DNA of 44,874 nucleotides, taken from the NCBI GenBank assembly GCA_018714325.1, contig DVNN01000248.1, positions 1 to 44,874 on the forward strand, in the 5' to 3' direction. A program made the translations under genes and the position numbers. This document shows positions 23,608 through 31,774 of this stretch, piece by piece. Numbering within the stretch: position 1 is the stretch's first letter; every line of letters begins with the position of its first letter. Source of the DNA: Candidatus Pelethocola excrementipullorum (GTDB lineage Bacteria; Bacillota; Clostridia; Lachnospirales; Lachnospiraceae). The notes under the pieces are model-generated. The model had not been told where the DNA came from. It worked only from the letters and a program-made list of their open reading frames with translations, and ran no database searches.

Positions 23608-24581
23608 TTTGCACTTCCTTCGTTTGATATTTTATGTTTGTCTCTGATAAACGAATCCATTTCCGTCCTATCTGGCTGTCCTGTCCTGGCTCCAACACTC
23701 ATAATCGTAAGGGCGGCTGAAGCCGCAGCATATTCCATGGCTTTTTCTATATGCATCCCCTGAACAATACAGGACAAAAAGGTTGCATTAAAACTATCTC
23801 CTGCCCCAGTCGTATCCACTACATCTGTTACCGGGAAAGCTTCATAAGAATATTTTTGATTCCCTTGATATACGAACCCACCCTTTTCGGCACAGGTTAG
23901 GACAACCATTTCTATCCCCAGATTTAAGAGACTTCTCACAGCTTCATCCTGAACATCTTCTACCATCTCTCCAGTCTCCAGCTTTTCATCCTTCCTATCA
24001 GAAAATAAGTTTCTAAGGCCATCCTCATTGATAAATAGTATTGATATCTTACACAGAATACCGGACCAGTTATTGTAACCTGCCAGATCTGCGTGGGATT
24101 CATAATCCAATGAAATTTTAGTTTTTGTGCCTTCCAGGTTATCTGCTACAGCCTTCACCAATTCATAGTCCATAGAGCACATATGAACATACTTTGCCTC
24201 TTTTACATAATTAAAATCAATACGTTCCACGGATGGGCTTATCAATGGTGTTACCACTGCATTCAAATACTTTTCACCACTATCATCAATAAAAATTACA
24301 CAATAGAAGGTCTGTCCCACCTCTATATACAATCCCCTGGTATCAATCCCTCTGGCTTTATAATCAGCTAAAGCTAGTTTACCGTTTTCATCATTTCCCA
24401 ATACGGTTACAATCCCGCAAGACACCCCATTTCTGGCCACTTGAGAACAAAAATTCCCTATAATACCACCAGGCATCTTACCGAGTTCTCTGGCTCGAAC
24501 CTTTTCTCCTTTCTCAGGAAGCCTCTTCACCTTAAGGAAGAGATCCATATCAGACTCACCGATTCCAATAATGTCCGGCAT
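23604..24581 (-). CDS. PfkB-family carbohydrate kinase
   Basis: A 325-residue ribokinase-fold kinase. PfkB signature 1 is near 38-52 (GGIIGNFCSQVARNG), and the ATP/anion-hole motif DTTGAGD at 256-262 carries catalytic base Asp262. The N-terminus DIIGIGESDMDLFL fits sugar kinases. It phosphorylates a sugar, nucleoside or sugar phosphate in the cytoplasm. It follows the ribose-type binding-protein gene and overlaps the isomerase-like gene, so the imported sugar is probably phosphorylated (perhaps at C1) before isomerisation. Substrate cannot be read from the motifs. Confidence 0.87.
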   Translation of the reverse strand: MPDIIGIGESDMDLFLKVKRLPEKGEKVRARELGKMPGGIIGNFCSQVARNGVSCGIVTVLGNDENGKLALADYKARGIDTRGLYIEVGQTFYCVIFIDDSGEKYLNAVVTPLISPSVERIDFNYVKEAKYVHMCSMDYELVKAVADNLEGTKTKISLDYESHADLAGYNNWSGILCKISILFINEDGLRNLFSDRKDEKLETGEMVEDVQDEAVRSLLNLGIEMVVLTCAEKGGFVYQGNQKYSYEAFPVTDVVDTTGAGDSFNATFLSCIVQGMHIEKAMEYAAASAALTIMSVGARTGQPDRTEMDSFIRDKHKISNEGSAK

Positions 24582-24620
24582 CTCATGTCACTCCTTCATC
24601 TAATTCTCTTTTCAAGTGTC

Positions 24621-24659
24621 TTGTCCAACTCATAATTAGTCTAAAGATGAGCTGGACAA
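24621..24659 (-). other. Intercistronic hairpin between binding-protein and kinase genes
   Basis: TTGTCCAACTCA (24621-24632) pairs with TGAGCTGGACAA (24648-24659), one G-U pair, no T-run. It probably protects the abundant binding-protein mRNA 3' end or tunes expression of the kinase part. Confidence 0.55.
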
Positions 24660-24672
24660 TACATCATATTTG

Positions 24673-25683
24673 TTATTTTCCCTTTGGATACAACACTTTA
24701 CTTATCTCTTCATCGTTCATATTCTCTTTGGTTGCAAGTATTACATCCGGGGCTATATTTTTAGGAACTTCCTCCCCATTAATCGCCTTTAATGCATACT
24801 CGATTCCAAGCCGGCCCATTTCGTAAGGCTGCTGCACTACCAGGGCATCAATAACTCCTTCTTCGAGCAGTTTAATCTCATCAGCATCCGCATCATAAGC
24901 AACAATTTTAATATCATCTTGTTTTTCTTTACTCTTAACCGCCTGTGCTGCTCCAATAGCACCCCGATTAAATGTAGCAAAGATACCTTTCAAATCAGGA
25001 TTGCCAGTAATAATATTTTCAGTATTTGTAAGTGCTTCTGCCTGATCCAGACAATGCTGTTGAGGCAGCAAGGAAATCTTCTCATAATCCTTTGCGCCTT
25101 CTTCTGCACCTATTCCCCTGTTGTCGTTAGAAGGAATTCCGGCTAACGCATTGATGATCGCAACCTTACCTTCTTCGCCCATCAACTCCGCCAGAGTATC
25201 CATGGCAAGTTTGCCCCCGGCCACATTGTCTGTAGCGATAAAGGATGTAAAGTTGTCTGTGGATACCTCCGAATCAATCACTATCACAGGAATTCCTGCA
25301 TCCATAGCCTTTTCTACAGGTGCCGCAAGAGCATCACTATCCAGAGGAGTCAATAATATTGCATCCACGTTACTATTAATCAGGTTTTCCACCAATGTTA
25401 CCTGACCTTGAATATCATTATTGTCCGCCGGCCCTGTGAATACCAATTCCCCGCCAACTTTATCCACGGCCTCTTGAGCCCCATCTTTTAAGGTTAACCA
25501 GTAGTCACTATTGGTCGACATAACAACCAATCCAAAAGTCAAAGACTCGTCCTTTTCTGATCCTTTTGCTACTCCTGTCCCTTCATCCTGTGTATTCTTT
25601 TTGTCTGGCTCATTCTTATTGTTACAAGCACCCATTCCCACCACTAATAAACAAGCTGCCAAAATTGCTATTATTTTTTTCAT
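24673..25683 (-). CDS. Sugar ABC transporter substrate-binding lipoprotein (RbsB-like)
   Basis: A 336-residue type I periplasmic-binding-fold protein anchored as a lipoprotein: signal peptide with lipobox VGMGAC, Cys about residue 20. The mature domain begins LTFGLVVMSTNSDYW and contains VDAILLTPLDSDAL and GIPVIVIDSE, typical of ribose/allose-class binding proteins. ATG at 25681-25683 is used because AAAGGAG lies six bases upstream. It is the third component of the RbsA-RbsC-RbsB set. The pocket appears not to be the exact E. coli ribose set, so pentose, modified pentose or nucleoside-type ligands all remain possible. Confidence 0.88.
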   Translation of the reverse strand: MKKIIAILAACLLVVGMGACNNKNEPDKKNTQDEGTGVAKGSEKDESLTFGLVVMSTNSDYWLTLKDGAQEAVDKVGGELVFTGPADNNDIQGQVTLVENLINSNVDAILLTPLDSDALAAPVEKAMDAGIPVIVIDSEVSTDNFTSFIATDNVAGGKLAMDTLAELMGEEGKVAIINALAGIPSNDNRGIGAEEGAKDYEKISLLPQQHCLDQAEALTNTENIITGNPDLKGIFATFNRGAIGAAQAVKSKEKQDDIKIVAYDADADEIKLLEEGVIDALVVQQPYEMGRLGIEYALKAINGEEVPKNIAPDVILATKENMNDEEISKVLYPKGK

Positions 25684-25839
25684 ATGCTTCTCCTTTATCA
25701 CTTATCTTTTATCTGTTCAGTACCTTCACAGATACATGCAAAATCCATTTTAAATCGCCTTTGGCGATGGGATATTTGCACTCCTGAATCACTTTCTCAC
25801 GGTCTGCGCAGTTAATGTGCGGACCTACTGAATAGTTAC
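25684..25839 (-). other. Spacer with two hairpins between permease and binding-protein genes
   Basis: ATCGCC-TTT-GGCGAT (25754-25768) and GTCTGCGCA / TGTGCGGAC (25802-25824, with G-U pairs) lie in an otherwise noncoding 156-base gap. No T-runs follow. They may raise binding-protein expression through mRNA processing or stability. Confidence 0.5.
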
Positions 25840-26796
25840 TTATCTTCTTATAAGCTTCTTGATACTCTTTAATAGATTCACATTATTTGTCCGCTGCATG
25901 ATATCTATATATACTGCCATTATTAATATAAATCCTATTGCGCTTTGCTGAAAAAATGTGTTGACATGTAACAGCGTCAAGCCATTCGTTAAAACATTCA
26001 TGATAAACGCTCCTACAATCGCCCCCCAGACAGTTCCTATTCCGCCCAACATGCTGGCACCTCCGATAACAGATGCGGCAATCGCATTGGACTCATAACC
26101 AATCGCCGCTGTCGGCTGTGCTCCCGTCAATCTACCCATAAGCAAGATTCCAGCTATAGATGCCAAAAGCCCGGACAACATATAAATATATCGTACTCTG
26201 GCGTTTACAGGTATACCAGCCAATCTGGTCGCTTCGTGATTGCTTCCCAGCGCATATATCTGCCTGCCAAATACAGTCTTAGACAATACAATTTGAAAAA
26301 TCACTGCAAGTATTAGTAATACCAGAACTGGTACCGGTATAGAGAAAACCCTGCCATTACCAAACCAGGCTACTTTATCTGGCAGAGACGATATGGGCAG
26401 ACCATCCGTAATCATAAGCGCCACACCTCTTAATATTCCACTCATGCCTAAGGTGGCTATAAATGCAGGTATCTTCATGGTCGTAACCACAAATCCATTG
26501 ATATAGCCAAAGACAGCTCCTAATAACAGGGCAACAACTACACAAAGCCCTATTGGTATTCCTACTTTCATCATAGTTGCACTGATTACCATGGATAAAG
26601 CAAGCGTGGATCCGATTGCCAGATCAATTCCACCAGTTATGATAACCAGCAATTCTCCTATGGTTAACACACCGATTACCGCGGTCTGGATTCCTATTGT
26701 TATAAGATTATCTTTTGCCAAAAAGAACGGACTTGCTATGGACATGGCAATGGATAAAAGCAGTAATATAATCAATGGTCCATATTTCTTAAACAT
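25840..26796 (-). CDS. Sugar ABC transporter permease (RbsC-like)
   Basis: A 318-residue membrane permease with 8-10 hydrophobic segments. Family motifs are GGIDLAIGSTLALSMV near 55-70, the coupling-type GSNHEATRLAGIPV near 182-195, and GYESNAIAASVIGGASMLGG near 228-247. It forms a homodimeric channel for sugar import with the RbsA-like ATPase. AGGAGG precedes the ATG by a few bases. It starts 17 bases after the ATPase gene stop. Confidence 0.9.
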   Translation of the reverse strand: MFKKYGPLIILLLLSIAMSIASPFFLAKDNLITIGIQTAVIGVLTIGELLVIITGGIDLAIGSTLALSMVISATMMKVGIPIGLCVVVALLLGAVFGYINGFVVTTMKIPAFIATLGMSGILRGVALMITDGLPISSLPDKVAWFGNGRVFSIPVPVLVLLILAVIFQIVLSKTVFGRQIYALGSNHEATRLAGIPVNARVRYIYMLSGLLASIAGILLMGRLTGAQPTAAIGYESNAIAASVIGGASMLGGIGTVWGAIVGAFIMNVLTNGLTLLHVNTFFQQSAIGFILIMAVYIDIMQRTNNVNLLKSIKKLIRR

Positions 26797-26813
26797 CCTT
26801 TAACCCTCCTGTC

Positions 26814-28307
26814 TTAAAGTACAATATCTTTTGTGGCTAAACGCATAACAGCCACTTGATCTGCCTCGTCTCTCATTAATGTTCCGGTGATCTTACCGCC
26901 CGCCATCACCGCTATTTTATCACTCATTCCAAGCACCTCAGGAAGATCTGAGGATATCAGAATTACTGCCTTTCCATTCTTGACCAGTTCATTCATAAGC
27001 ATGTAAATCTCTCGTTTTGCCCCCACATCAATTCCTCTGGTAGGTTCATCCATGATGATTAGATCCGCTTCTGTGGAAAGCCATCTGGCTAGTATTACTT
27101 TCTGTTGATTCCCTCCGCTCAAAGTAGCAATATCTGTATTGATACCAGGAGTTTTAATATTAAGTTCCTTTACATACTTTTCTGTATCCCGCTTCTCCTT
27201 AACTGTATCCAGAAAGCCAAACTTATGGAATTTGCCCAGTGAGGATAGGGTGACGTTTAAATAAATAGGCATACCAGCAATGATTCCCGTCAGCTTACGG
27301 TCTTCCGTGATAAAAGCTATTTTGTGTTTGATGGAATCCTTCGGAGAATGGATGGATACTTTATTACCTTTTATGTAAATTTCACCACTTGTCTTCTTAT
27401 CCGCTCCTGCAATCAATCTCATAAGTTCTGTACGCCCTGCCCCCATAAGGCCTGCAAAACCAAGGATCTCTCCAGCATGAACCGAAAATGAGACATCGCT
27501 TACCGCATCCGCACTGCCAATCCCTTCTACCCGTAAAATTTCTTCCCCCTGTTTTACTGTTTCCTTGGGATATAAATCACCGATTTCCCTTCCTACCATC
27601 ATCCTGATCAACTCATCTTGATCCGTACTCCTGGCCTCTACCGTATCAATATACATTCCATCCCGCATAACGAAGATCCGATCACCGATCTCCATTACTT
27701 CCTGTAATCTATGAGAAATATATAAGATAGATACACCTTCTTTTGTCAGCCTGTGAATCTGTTTAAACAGTTCCTCTGTTTCTTGATTCGTTATGGCTGC
27801 TGTTGGCTCATCCATAATGATAACCTCTGCCTTTACAAGAAGTGCTCTTGATATCTCTACCATCTGGCACTGGGCCACACTTAGGTTTCTCACTAAATCC
27901 GTAGGCTCAATATGTACATTTAGTTCTTTTAATATTTCTCTGGTCCTGCGGTTCATTTCCTTAAAGTCAACAAAACCACCTCTCTTCTTGAGCTCTCTAC
28001 CAAGAAATAGGTTTTCTGATACAGAAAGATCTGGCACTAAGTTAAGTTCCTGATAAATCATATAAATACCGCATCGTTCGGCATCATGGGTATTTTGAAT
28101 CTCAATCTTTTTACCTTTATAGAAAATCTCTCCCGAATCCGCCTGATATACACCAGCCAGAATCTTCATCAAGGTGGATTTACCGGCTCCATTTTCGCCC
28201 AGCAGAATCATAACCTCACCACTTCTTAAAGAAAGTGAAACGTTATCCAAAGCCTTGACCCCCGGAAAGCTTTTACTGATATCAGTCATTTGAATCTTAT
28301 CAACCAT
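26814..28307 (-). CDS. Sugar ABC transporter ATPase with two ATP-binding domains (RbsA-like)
   Basis: A 497-residue fused double ATPase. Domain 1: Walker A GENGAGKST (37-45), signature LSVAQCQ, Walker B IMDEPT. Domain 2: shortened Walker A GLMGAGRTE, signature LSGGNQQ, Walker B IMDEPTRGID. This asymmetry is normal for RbsA/MglA/XylG. It energises import by the RbsC-like permease. It lies 18 bases after the AllA-like gene. Length and motif set are complete. Confidence 0.92.
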   Translation of the reverse strand: MVDKIQMTDISKSFPGVKALDNVSLSLRSGEVMILLGENGAGKSTLMKILAGVYQADSGEIFYKGKKIEIQNTHDAERCGIYMIYQELNLVPDLSVSENLFLGRELKKRGGFVDFKEMNRRTREILKELNVHIEPTDLVRNLSVAQCQMVEISRALLVKAEVIIMDEPTAAITNQETEELFKQIHRLTKEGVSILYISHRLQEVMEIGDRIFVMRDGMYIDTVEARSTDQDELIRMMVGREIGDLYPKETVKQGEEILRVEGIGSADAVSDVSFSVHAGEILGFAGLMGAGRTELMRLIAGADKKTSGEIYIKGNKVSIHSPKDSIKHKIAFITEDRKLTGIIAGMPIYLNVTLSSLGKFHKFGFLDTVKEKRDTEKYVKELNIKTPGINTDIATLSGGNQQKVILARWLSTEADLIIMDEPTRGIDVGAKREIYMLMNELVKNGKAVILISSDLPEVLGMSDKIAVMAGGKITGTLMRDEADQVAVMRLATKDIVL

Positions 28308-28325
28308 CTCATCACCCTTACTTTG

Positions 28326-28832
28326 TCAGACTTTTATCTTCACCGTATCATTATTTATAAATGGTATCCATGGCTGTTCATCCTGATCAATATAGTCCTT
28401 TTTTAATTCAATCATAAAATAGTACTTTGTTGATCCTTTGACCGTAAAGGCCGGGGAATGCCAGGTTCCCTTTTGTATAATCAAGATTGTATGCGGTGGT
28501 ATCTTAAATATCTTCGCGGTTTCAATATTAGGCCTTGCGTTTGGATCGCCCAGGTACCTCGGGATGTCTACCATCATAAGAACTTCTTCATCTGTCGTCC
28601 ATAAAATCTCATCCCTGCTGACATGGCGTTCCAAACTACTTATGTTCTTAGGAAATTCATCACAATACACCACACCAATCCCCATAGAACTAGTCACATC
28701 TACCAGCTCCATGGGAGAGTGACAAGTCCATCCTTCTCCTTGCTTTGTAGGTGTCCCTGACATGTGTCCTACCACTCTTCCAAAAGGCGCATATGCTTCT
28801 GCCGATAATTTCTCAACCTTTATCTCTGCCAT
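28326..28832 (-). CDS. Ureidoglycolate lyase (AllA)-like cupin protein
   Basis: A 168-residue cupin-fold protein with the AllA family N-terminus (LSAEAYAPFGRVV) and PPHTILIIQKGTWHSPAF near 121-138, which includes the conserved Trp-His of the family. True AllA releases urea from ureidoglycolate. No allantoin, allantoate or purine genes occur nearby, so the reaction here is likely different, acting on a carbonyl/hydroxyacid compound linked to the imported sugar. Second gene of the operon driven from 29249-29277. Confidence 0.7.
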   Translation of the reverse strand: MAEIKVEKLSAEAYAPFGRVVGHMSGTPTKQGEGWTCHSPMELVDVTSSMGIGVVYCDEFPKNISSLERHVSRDEILWTTDEEVLMMVDIPRYLGDPNARPNIETAKIFKIPPHTILIIQKGTWHSPAFTVKGSTKYYFMIELKKDYIDQDEQPWIPFINNDTVKIKV

Positions 28833-28864
28833 CCTGTATTCACTCCTTTTCTTTTTCTACTGCC

Positions 28865-29185
28865 TTACTGTACATACTCCTCCACTGTCTTTCTACCTAT
28901 GTAGTGATGCTGGATATTAAAATGATTGATGTCTCCAATCTCCACTAACTTTTCCATAGTTTCCTGAAGCACTTCTAAATTTTCACAGGTCCAAAAGGTA
29001 AAATATCTCCATTCACAGGACCAGCTACAATCAAAGTTCCCATATGTTTCCACTCCTTTCTCCTTAGCTTCCATGTTAATCTTAATTAAGTCTTTCATAA
29101 AAGCCTCTTTCACTTCATCTGTTGCAGAATACCAGGCATCTGTAGCCTTCCAAAAAGCAATAAATCCATAAGGTCTATCCCCCAT
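28865..29185 (-). CDS. Small conserved-looking protein of unknown function
   Basis: A 106-residue soluble protein, rich in Trp, Tyr and Phe (FIAFWKATDAWY; CEWRYFTFWTCENLEVLQ), with four Cys/His-containing spots and no signal peptide. The alternating strand-helix pattern resembles small dimeric alpha-beta-barrel proteins, but I do not recognise the family with confidence. GGAGGGATG lies before the ATG. It is the first gene of the operon, next to the regulatory region, hinting at a role in the pathway rather than a chance ORF. Confidence 0.7.
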   Translation of the reverse strand: MGDRPYGFIAFWKATDAWYSATDEVKEAFMKDLIKINMEAKEKGVETYGNFDCSWSCEWRYFTFWTCENLEVLQETMEKLVEIGDINHFNIQHHYIGRKTVEEYVQ

Positions 29186-29200
29186 AACATCCCTCCTAAA

Positions 29201-29277
29201 TGTTTCTTTTTGTTTGTTTATGTTCTTTTAATCAATCATCTAATGTTTATTTTAGATACTTCTTATGCTTTTGTCAA
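29201..29277 (-). promoter_or_regulatory. Promoter and candidate DeoR operator for the ribose-type operon
   Basis: On the minus strand TTGACA (29272-29277) and TAAAAT (29249-29254) are separated by 17 bases, a near-perfect sigma-A promoter. Downstream, 29201-29229 on the plus strand contains repeated TGTTT/TGTTC units (TGTTTC, TGTTTG, TGTTTA... TGTTCT), the kind of repeats DeoR proteins bind. The divergent DeoR gene starts at 29440. Confidence 0.65.
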
Positions 29278-29439
29278 TATGATTTTACTTTTTTGTTAGT
29301 TAATGTGGATTTTCCACACATTTATTATGCAATACATACAATAACAAGTGTTCCTTCTCCTCTTGCTTTACTTTTTTGCTCAATTCTGTTAAGGTTAAAT
29401 ATAGACAAAAATCTTATTTTATGATACCAGGGTGTAAAT

Positions 29440-30213
29440 ATGTTAAAAAGCGAACGTTTAGAACAAATTCAAACAATGTTAGAGGAATATGGAAAAGTAG
29501 AAGTGAGCAGTCTATGCCGCATTTTTGATGTAACGGAAATGACTATAAGAAGAGATCTGAATGAGTTGGAAAAAAGAAAGGTGGCAATCCGCTCTCATGG
29601 CGGAGCTATTCTCCCCCCTGAGAAGATATTAGGAGAACGGCCTTATAATTCAAGGATATCCTCACACCTCAAGGAAAAAGAAGCGATTGCTCAAGCAGCA
29701 TTACCTTTATTAGAGGATGGTTCCAAATATTTTTTTGACTCGAGTACATCCGTATATGCACTGGCACGCCTCATTAATAACACTCAAAATTTTCTTGTGG
29801 TCACCGATACCATCTCAACAGCCCTTGAATTGAATTCAAGAAAAAACTTAGAGGTGATATGTTTAGGCGGAGAGCTTCAAAAGAATACAAACTCATGCAC
29901 CGGTGTATTCGCCGAACAGATGCTGAAGAACATGTTTTTTGATTATGCGTTTATCGGATTATACGGCGTATCCGAAGATGGTATCCTATATACCACCAGC
30001 ACCATGGAATACTCACTAAAAAGATTGATACTGGATCATTCCAAGAAAACAATTGTATTGATTGACAGCAGCAAACTAGGTCCTCCCAGTTTTCTACAAA
30101 TCGGAACTATTTCAGAAATCGATACAATCATAACAGACTCTAACATTCCACAATCTTTTGTGAATTTTTGCAGAAATGCCGGGACTAACCTAATCATTGC
30201 TGATGTTATATAA
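29440..30213 (+). CDS. DeoR/GlpR-family transcriptional regulator
   Basis: A 257-residue repressor-type protein. The N-terminal helix-turn-helix (residues 3-57) contains VSSLCRIFDVTEMTIRRDLNELE. The C-terminal sugar-phosphate sensor domain has FDSSTSVYALAR, LGGELQKNT and FIGLYGVSEDGI. DeoR proteins usually respond to phosphorylated sugar intermediates, here probably the product of the PfkB kinase. It is divergent from the eight-gene operon, the normal position for its regulator. The ribosome site (AGGGTG) is weak. Confidence 0.88.
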   Translation: MLKSERLEQIQTMLEEYGKVEVSSLCRIFDVTEMTIRRDLNELEKRKVAIRSHGGAILPPEKILGERPYNSRISSHLKEKEAIAQAALPLLEDGSKYFFDSSTSVYALARLINNTQNFLVVTDTISTALELNSRKNLEVICLGGELQKNTNSCTGVFAEQMLKNMFFDYAFIGLYGVSEDGILYTTSTMEYSLKRLILDHSKKTIVLIDSSKLGPPSFLQIGTISEIDTIITDSNIPQSFVNFCRNAGTNLIIADVI

Positions 30214-30220
30214 TAACAGG

Positions 30221-30292
30221 GTTCGGGGGGCAAAACCCTACCTTGCGGGAATTGTTTAAATATTCTTGAGGGCAGGGTTCTGACACCCCAAT
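30221..30292. repeat. Hairpin repeat element, family 2, copy 2 (shorter)
   Basis: Starts TTCGGGGGGCAAAACCCT and ends AGGGTTCTGACACCCCAAT, with a shared CTTGCGGGAATTGT core. It aligns with the reverse complement of 21726-21826 but lacks one inner arm. It sits directly after the DeoR gene and directly before repeat element copy 2 of family 1. Confidence 0.65.
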
Positions 30293-30297
30293 CTACA

Positions 30298-30533
30298 TGA
30301 TGTTGGGGTCAAAAAGTATTTTGCCCCCATGATACTACGGATTGTTCCGCACAAAAGTGCTCCCACATCTTCGCTCCGCTTCGGTCGGTACTAAACGAGT
30401 GCCACTGGCACTCAGCACCCTAAAAACATTCGAAATCCGCCCTATTCGGGCTACTTTCTCATGTTTTGCGGGTCCCAAACTCATGCTTTTTCATGCAAGC
30501 ATGAAACGCATGACCTTTTGACCCTGGTATCAT
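30298..30533 (+). repeat. Modular intergenic repeat element, copy 2
   Basis: Same A-B-C module order and orientation as 1131-1316. It has about 50 extra bases (roughly 30367-30420) between A and B that hold a GAGTGCC-ACT-GGCACTC hairpin. Terminal inverted repeats are GGGTCAAAAAGT and ACCTTTTGACCC. No coding potential. The following bases up to 30598 carry the AGAGGAG site of hisC. Confidence 0.85.
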
Positions 30534-30598
30534 AATATGTATATGGTGTATTGGTTTATGATGATTTTAAAGATGCAGTTTTTTGAGAGGAGATTGTT

Positions 30599-31672
30599 AT
30601 GAAGAAATGGGAAGAGCTTGTAAGAAAAGTGGTACCTTATGTACCGGGTGAGCAGCCAGATCAGCCCGATATGATTAAATTGAATACCAATGAGAATCCG
30701 TATCCTCCGGCGCCGGGGGTTCAGCGTGCCTTAAGAGAACTGGATGTGGATACATTGCGCCTTTATCCGGACCCTACCTCATCTCAGCTGGTGGATGTTA
30801 TCGCAGGGTACTATCAGGTAAGCTCCAGCCAGGTATTTGTAGGGGTCGGCTCCGATGATGTATTGGCCATGGCTTTCATGACCTTCTTTAATGGTACGGA
30901 TCCGTTATTATTTCCTGATATCACCTATTCTTTTTATGATGTGTGGGCGGATTTATTTCGGATTCCTTATCAGCAAATTCCCCTAAATGATAAGTTTCAG
31001 ATAGAGCCTTCCGACTATTTTAGTGAGAATACCCGGAACGGAGGTATTATATTCCCCAACCCAAACGCACCTACGGGCGCAGAGATGACCCAAAGAGATG
31101 TTGAGTCCATCCTGCAGCATAATCCGGATGTGGTGGTGATTGTGGACGAGGCTTATGTGGATTTTGGGGCCGAATCAGCCCTTCCTCTTATTGAGAAATA
31201 TGAGAATCTGCTGGTGGTACAAACATTCTCAAAATCCCGTTCCATGGCGGGTATGCGGATCGGTTATGCCATGGGAAGTGAAAAGCTTATCAATTATATG
31301 AATGATGTCAAATACTCTTTCAATTCATATACTATGGACAGGACGGCGCTGTCTCTAGGCGTGGAAGCGGTGAAGGACGACGCTTATTTTAAGAAAACGC
31401 TGAAGGATATCATAGAAACCAGGGAGTGGGTGAAAGAAGAGCTGAAGGCCCTGGATTTTGTATTTGAAGATTCCAAAGCTAATTTTATATTTGCTTCTCA
31501 TAAGATGGTACCGGCCAAAGAAATTTATGAGGCTCTTAGACAGGCACATATTTATGTCAGATATTTTCAGAAGCCCAGAATTGATAATTATCTTCGTATA
31601 TCAATTGGAACCAGAGAAGAGATGGAGTTGTTTTTAGATTTCTTAAAGAAATTTTTAAAATCTGACCGATAG
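30599..31672 (+). CDS. hisC: Histidinol-phosphate aminotransferase-family enzyme (HisC)
   Basis: A 357-residue PLP-dependent class I/II aminotransferase. Motifs: NTNENPYPP (29-37), FPNPNAPTG (152-160), DEAYVDF (183-189) and the PLP lysine Lys212 in FSKSRSMAG, followed by GMRIGY. These match HisC, which converts imidazole-acetol phosphate and glutamate to histidinol phosphate; broad-range or phosphonate-linked relatives exist. It is not in a histidine operon here, so a second isoform with another role is possible. A GAGAGGAG site is before the ATG. Confidence 0.85.
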   Translation: MKKWEELVRKVVPYVPGEQPDQPDMIKLNTNENPYPPAPGVQRALRELDVDTLRLYPDPTSSQLVDVIAGYYQVSSSQVFVGVGSDDVLAMAFMTFFNGTDPLLFPDITYSFYDVWADLFRIPYQQIPLNDKFQIEPSDYFSENTRNGGIIFPNPNAPTGAEMTQRDVESILQHNPDVVVIVDEAYVDFGAESALPLIEKYENLLVVQTFSKSRSMAGMRIGYAMGSEKLINYMNDVKYSFNSYTMDRTALSLGVEAVKDDAYFKKTLKDIIETREWVKEELKALDFVFEDSKANFIFASHKMVPAKEIYEALRQAHIYVRYFQKPRIDNYLRISIGTREEMELFLDFLKKFLKSDR

Positions 31673-31713
31673 ATTTTGATCCATTAAATTTTAGCTCCGT
31701 TGTATTCAGTGTA

Positions 31714-31722
31714 TGGTATAAT
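31714..31722 (+). promoter_or_regulatory. Extended -10 promoter for the yitT-ygjP pair
   Basis: TGGTATAAT (31714-31722) is a TGn-extended perfect -10. No good -35 is present, as expected for extended -10 promoters. It gives a leader of about 46 bases to the ATG at 31775. Confidence 0.6.
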
Positions 31723-31774
31723 GAGGGTAGTGCTTGAAATTATGAATACACCAATGATAGGAGAAGAAGTATCC

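Noticed and set aside
28326-28832. Allantoin-degradation ureidoglycolate lyase
   Set aside because: Family fold is right, but no allantoin or purine catabolic genes are nearby and the operon is a sugar-import operon.
29418-29442. Fourth copy of the modular repeat upstream of the DeoR gene
   Set aside because: Only a GATACCAGGGT stretch matches the repeat end; too short to call.
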